Source: JBEKYD01 sp049509915
GTDB taxonomy: Bacteria > Acidobacteriota > Terriglobia > Bryobacterales > Bryobacteraceae
Direction of reading: 5' to 3'
NCBI GenBank assembly: GCA_049509915.1
Contig: JBEKZL010000425.1
Span: 1 to 7,825 of the forward strand
DNA length: 7,825 bases
Shown here: positions 6,500-7,825 of the stretch, piece after piece
How the letters are laid out: every line of letters starts with the position of its first letter
Position numbering within the stretch: position 1 is the first letter of the stretch
Made by a program: the position numbers and the translations under genes
Notes under the pieces: model-generated
Databases searched by the model: none
The model's input: the letters and a program-made list of their open reading frames with translations, nothing else
What the model was told of the DNA's origin: nothing

Positions 6500-6558
6500 T
6501 CGGGTCGCAGTACTGGTGATGGGCGTGCAGCAAAACGCGCCCGGAGGGAAGGACCCGG
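6500..6558 (+). ncRNA. Group II intron domain III
   Basis: Basal stem CGGGTC 6501-6506 pairs with GACCCG 6552-6557. It encloses GCAGTAC, then an inner stem GGGCGTG 6521-6527 with CGCGCCC 6536-6542 (one G-T wobble), then GGAGGGAAG before the closing strand. The GGGTC-GYAGTAC ... GGAAGGACCC arrangement is typical of bacterial group II domain III and is the best RNA evidence for the intron. Confidence 0.7.
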
Positions 6559-6590
6559 ACCGGTGAGTACTCCGCTAGCCAAGGTGAGGC

Positions 6591-6599
6591 AGGGGTGAA
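6591..6599 (+). promoter_or_regulatory. Ribosome-binding site of the intron maturase
   Basis: AGGGG at 6591-6595 lies four bases before the ATG at 6600. It supports this start for the intron-encoded protein, which otherwise follows RNA structure directly. Confidence 0.55.
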
Positions 6600-7757
6600 A
6601 TGACAAAAGCGCCCATCCATCTGCAGGATCTACGGCGGCGGATTTATCGAAAGGCGAAGTCTGACAAGACGCATCGCTTCTGGGGGCTCTTCGTGCACGT
6701 TACGAGGATCGAGACCCTCGAAGAGGCCTACCGTATAGCGAAGAGCAATGGCGGCGCCGCTGGGGTCGATGGCCAGAAGTTCTCTGACATCGAATCGGCG
6801 GGGCGGTCGGCGTTTCTTGCGGCGGTGCGGGAAGACCTCATCACAGACAGGTACAAGCCCATGCCGAACCGCCGGGTGGAGATCCCGAAGGGAAATGGCA
6901 AAGTCCGAACGCTTCAGATTCCTTGCATTCGCGACCGCGTGGTGCAAGGCGCAGTGAAGCTGATCCTGGAAGCCGTCTTCGAGGCGGATTTTTGCTCCAA
7001 CTCCTATGGATTTCGACCGAAGCGGTCGCCACATCGCGCCCTCGCGGAAGTCAGGCGCAGTGTATTGCGGCGCATGTCCACAGTGATTGATCTGGATCTG
7101 TTGCGCTATTTCGACACGATTCGGCATTCCGTGCTGTTAGACAAGATCGCGAAGCGGATCCAGGACCCGCAAGTCCTCCACCTGGTAAAGCAGATTGTCA
7201 AAGTCGGCGGAAAAGTCGGTGTCCCGCAAGGGGGACCGTTCAGCCCGTTGGCGGCGAACATCTATTTGAACGAGGTCGACTGGTCCTTTGACGCGATCCG
7301 CCGCAAAACGGCAGAGGGAGCCTACGAGGCCGTGAACTATCATCGGTTCGCCGATGATATCGTCATCACCGTCAGCGGCCACCACACGAAACGGGGCTGG
7401 GCCGAACGAGCTCTGCAACGGGTCCGGGAACAGTTCGCACTCATCGGTGTCGAATTGAACCAGGAGAAAACCAAGGTGGTGGATACGTTGAAAGGGGAAG
7501 CCTTCGGGTCCCTGGGGTTTGATCTGCGTCGAGTCCGCAAGCGAAACGGGGAAGGGCATTTTCTCTTGATGACCCCGAAGAGGAAGGCCCGCAAGGCAGT
7601 CAAAGCGAAGATTCGCGACATCGTCGGGCGCGGGGGTGCAACCCCCATGCCGGAAGTGGTGAAGCGAGTCAACGCCACGCTCGCTGGATGGGTTAACTAT
7701 TTCGATTCGTCAGAAGAATCTGTGGGTGAGTTCCGGCTCGGGGAGTTTTCCAAGTGA
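6600..7757 (+). CDS. ltrA: Group II intron reverse transcriptase/maturase, C-terminus replaced
   Basis: Intron-encoded protein that helps the intron RNA fold and splice and copies it into DNA at the target. The N-terminal block has NGGAAGVDG (50-58). RT blocks follow: RRVEIPKGNGKVRTLQIP (91-108), DRVVQGAVKLILEAVFEADF (112-131), YGFRPKRS (136-143), VIDLDLLRYFDTIRH (162-176) with catalytic Asp166, GVPQGGPFSPLAANIYLNEVD (207-227), and RFADDIV (249-255) with Asp252/Asp253; the usual YADD is FADD here. The maturase (X) domain covers about 285-368, with PKRKARKAVKAKI and the LAGWVNYF block. After Phe368 the usual continuation (about NYFRxGxSSRAF...) is absent; 17 unrelated residues lead to the stop, and these bases are antisense to a transposase tail. 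At 385 residues it is shorter than usual, with no DNA-binding or HNH endonuclease domain. RT activity may be intact; splicing help is doubtful. Confidence 0.9.
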   Translation: MTKAPIHLQDLRRRIYRKAKSDKTHRFWGLFVHVTRIETLEEAYRIAKSNGGAAGVDGQKFSDIESAGRSAFLAAVREDLITDRYKPMPNRRVEIPKGNGKVRTLQIPCIRDRVVQGAVKLILEAVFEADFCSNSYGFRPKRSPHRALAEVRRSVLRRMSTVIDLDLLRYFDTIRHSVLLDKIAKRIQDPQVLHLVKQIVKVGGKVGVPQGGPFSPLAANIYLNEVDWSFDAIRRKTAEGAYEAVNYHRFADDIVITVSGHHTKRGWAERALQRVREQFALIGVELNQEKTKVVDTLKGEAFGSLGFDLRRVRKRNGEGHFLLMTPKRKARKAVKAKIRDIVGRGGATPMPEVVKRVNATLAGWVNYFDSSEESVGEFRLGEFSK

Positions 7758-7825
7758 GTGATAGAGCGCTAGTTCGGTGACGCGGAAGGTTCGGAACCCG
7801 TAGGATTTTCTCATGGTGACTTTTG
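7710..7825 (-). CDS. Transposase C-terminal tail, start beyond the window
   Basis: On the minus strand the last 37 codons to the stop TGA (7710-7712) read KVTMRKSYGFRTFRVTELALYHSLGKLPEP and end in THRFF. The RKSYGFRTF segment followed by ALYHxLGxLPEPExTHRF matches my memory of the C-termini of a DDE transposase group (ISL3-like, with the N..IK....YGFR pattern), here without its catalytic core. The ATG at 7814 is internal by this reading, since the pattern already starts before it. The stop lies only seven bases from where intron maturase similarity ends, so the end of this insertion sequence is very close to 7704. The exact family is uncertain; that it is a transposase tail is likely. Confidence 0.5.
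   Translation of the reverse strand, partial: KVTMRKSYGFRTFRVTELALYHSLGKLPEPELTHRFF

Larger units (their letters stand above)
6081..6599 (+). ncRNA. Group II intron RNA, domains I-III and start of IV
   Basis: About 520 bases without a real protein gene, dense in short hairpins. Near the 5' end: GTGTCC 6083-6088 with GGACAC 6095-6100; GTCGGT 6109-6114 with ACCGAC 6120-6125; CGAGGTC 6126-6132 with GACCTCG 6143-6149. The segment around 6397-6410 (CTGGAGAAACCC) resembles the end of domain I in lactococcal Ll.LtrB (CUGGGGAUACCC). The long open frame through the region shows no protein pattern and is read as chance. Confidence 0.75.
6081..7703 (+). mobile_element. Group II intron, 3' end missing or replaced
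   Basis: A self-splicing retroelement: structured RNA (6081-6599) followed by a reverse transcriptase/maturase ORF in domain IV. The left boundary is set by loss of transposase similarity near 6080; the first intron bases are either GCGTGTCC at 6081 or GTGTCC at 6083, only a partial match to the bacterial GTGYG start. The right boundary is set by loss of maturase similarity after the WVNYF block at 7703, followed almost at once by the tail of an oppositely oriented transposase. No domain V hairpin is visible, so the copy probably cannot splice alone. It sits within an IS4 transposase remnant, a common kind of home for bacterial group II introns. Confidence 0.75.

Noticed and set aside
5561..6598. 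A single 345-residue protein covering this whole stretch
   Set aside because: It is a chance fusion of a Ku-remnant tail, unassigned sequence, an IS4 transposase fragment and structured intron RNA; only 5745-6080 is protein-like within it.
7758..7825. Group II intron domain V/VI after the maturase
   Set aside because: No hairpin with the domain V pattern is present; these bases instead read as a transposase tail on the minus strand.
1..7825. CRISPR array, tRNA or rRNA genes
   Set aside because: No regularly spaced repeats and no tRNA- or rRNA-like sequence were recognised on either strand by eye.

Overview
The window is GC-rich bacterial DNA with dense, short-spaced genes. An exosortase, a DUF5995 protein, and the N-terminal style of the ABC exporter (acidic leader followed by LGKAYDGRLMRRL) fit an environmental bacterium of the Acidobacteriota type. 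That placement is inferred from remembered family resemblance, not from a marker gene.

Left part (1-2786, minus strand): four genes run in one direction with gaps of about 36-39 bases, which looks like one operon. In transcription order they encode a small lysozyme-fold (SLT-like) protein, a DUF5995 protein, a PLP-dependent cysteine synthase-like enzyme, and an exosortase that runs off the left edge just after its catalytic cysteine. Two of the four (transglycosylase-like and exosortase) point to the cell envelope.

Middle (2787-5146): a short divergent intergenic region separates this operon from a full-length ABC exporter half-transporter on the plus strand. After it come a doubtful small plus-strand ORF and a 72-residue minus-strand protein with an HxxxCxxC zinc-finger (zf-HC2-like) motif.

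Right part (5147-7825): a graveyard of nested, decayed elements. A broken C-terminal remnant of a Ku-type DNA end-binding protein is followed by a fragment of an IS4-type transposase. That fragment is cut just before its expected catalytic glutamate by a group II intron. The intron RNA shows good domain II and III hairpins and carries a reverse transcriptase/maturase ORF. The maturase loses its expected C-terminus at about 7703, where the tail of another transposase on the minus strand takes over, so no intron domains V/VI are visible. The layers suggest successive insertions: IS4 element, then group II intron, then a third element.

I did not find a clear novel defence or biosynthetic system. 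The points most worth following are the exosortase operon with its variant cysteine synthase-like enzyme, and the three-layer mobile-element junction.
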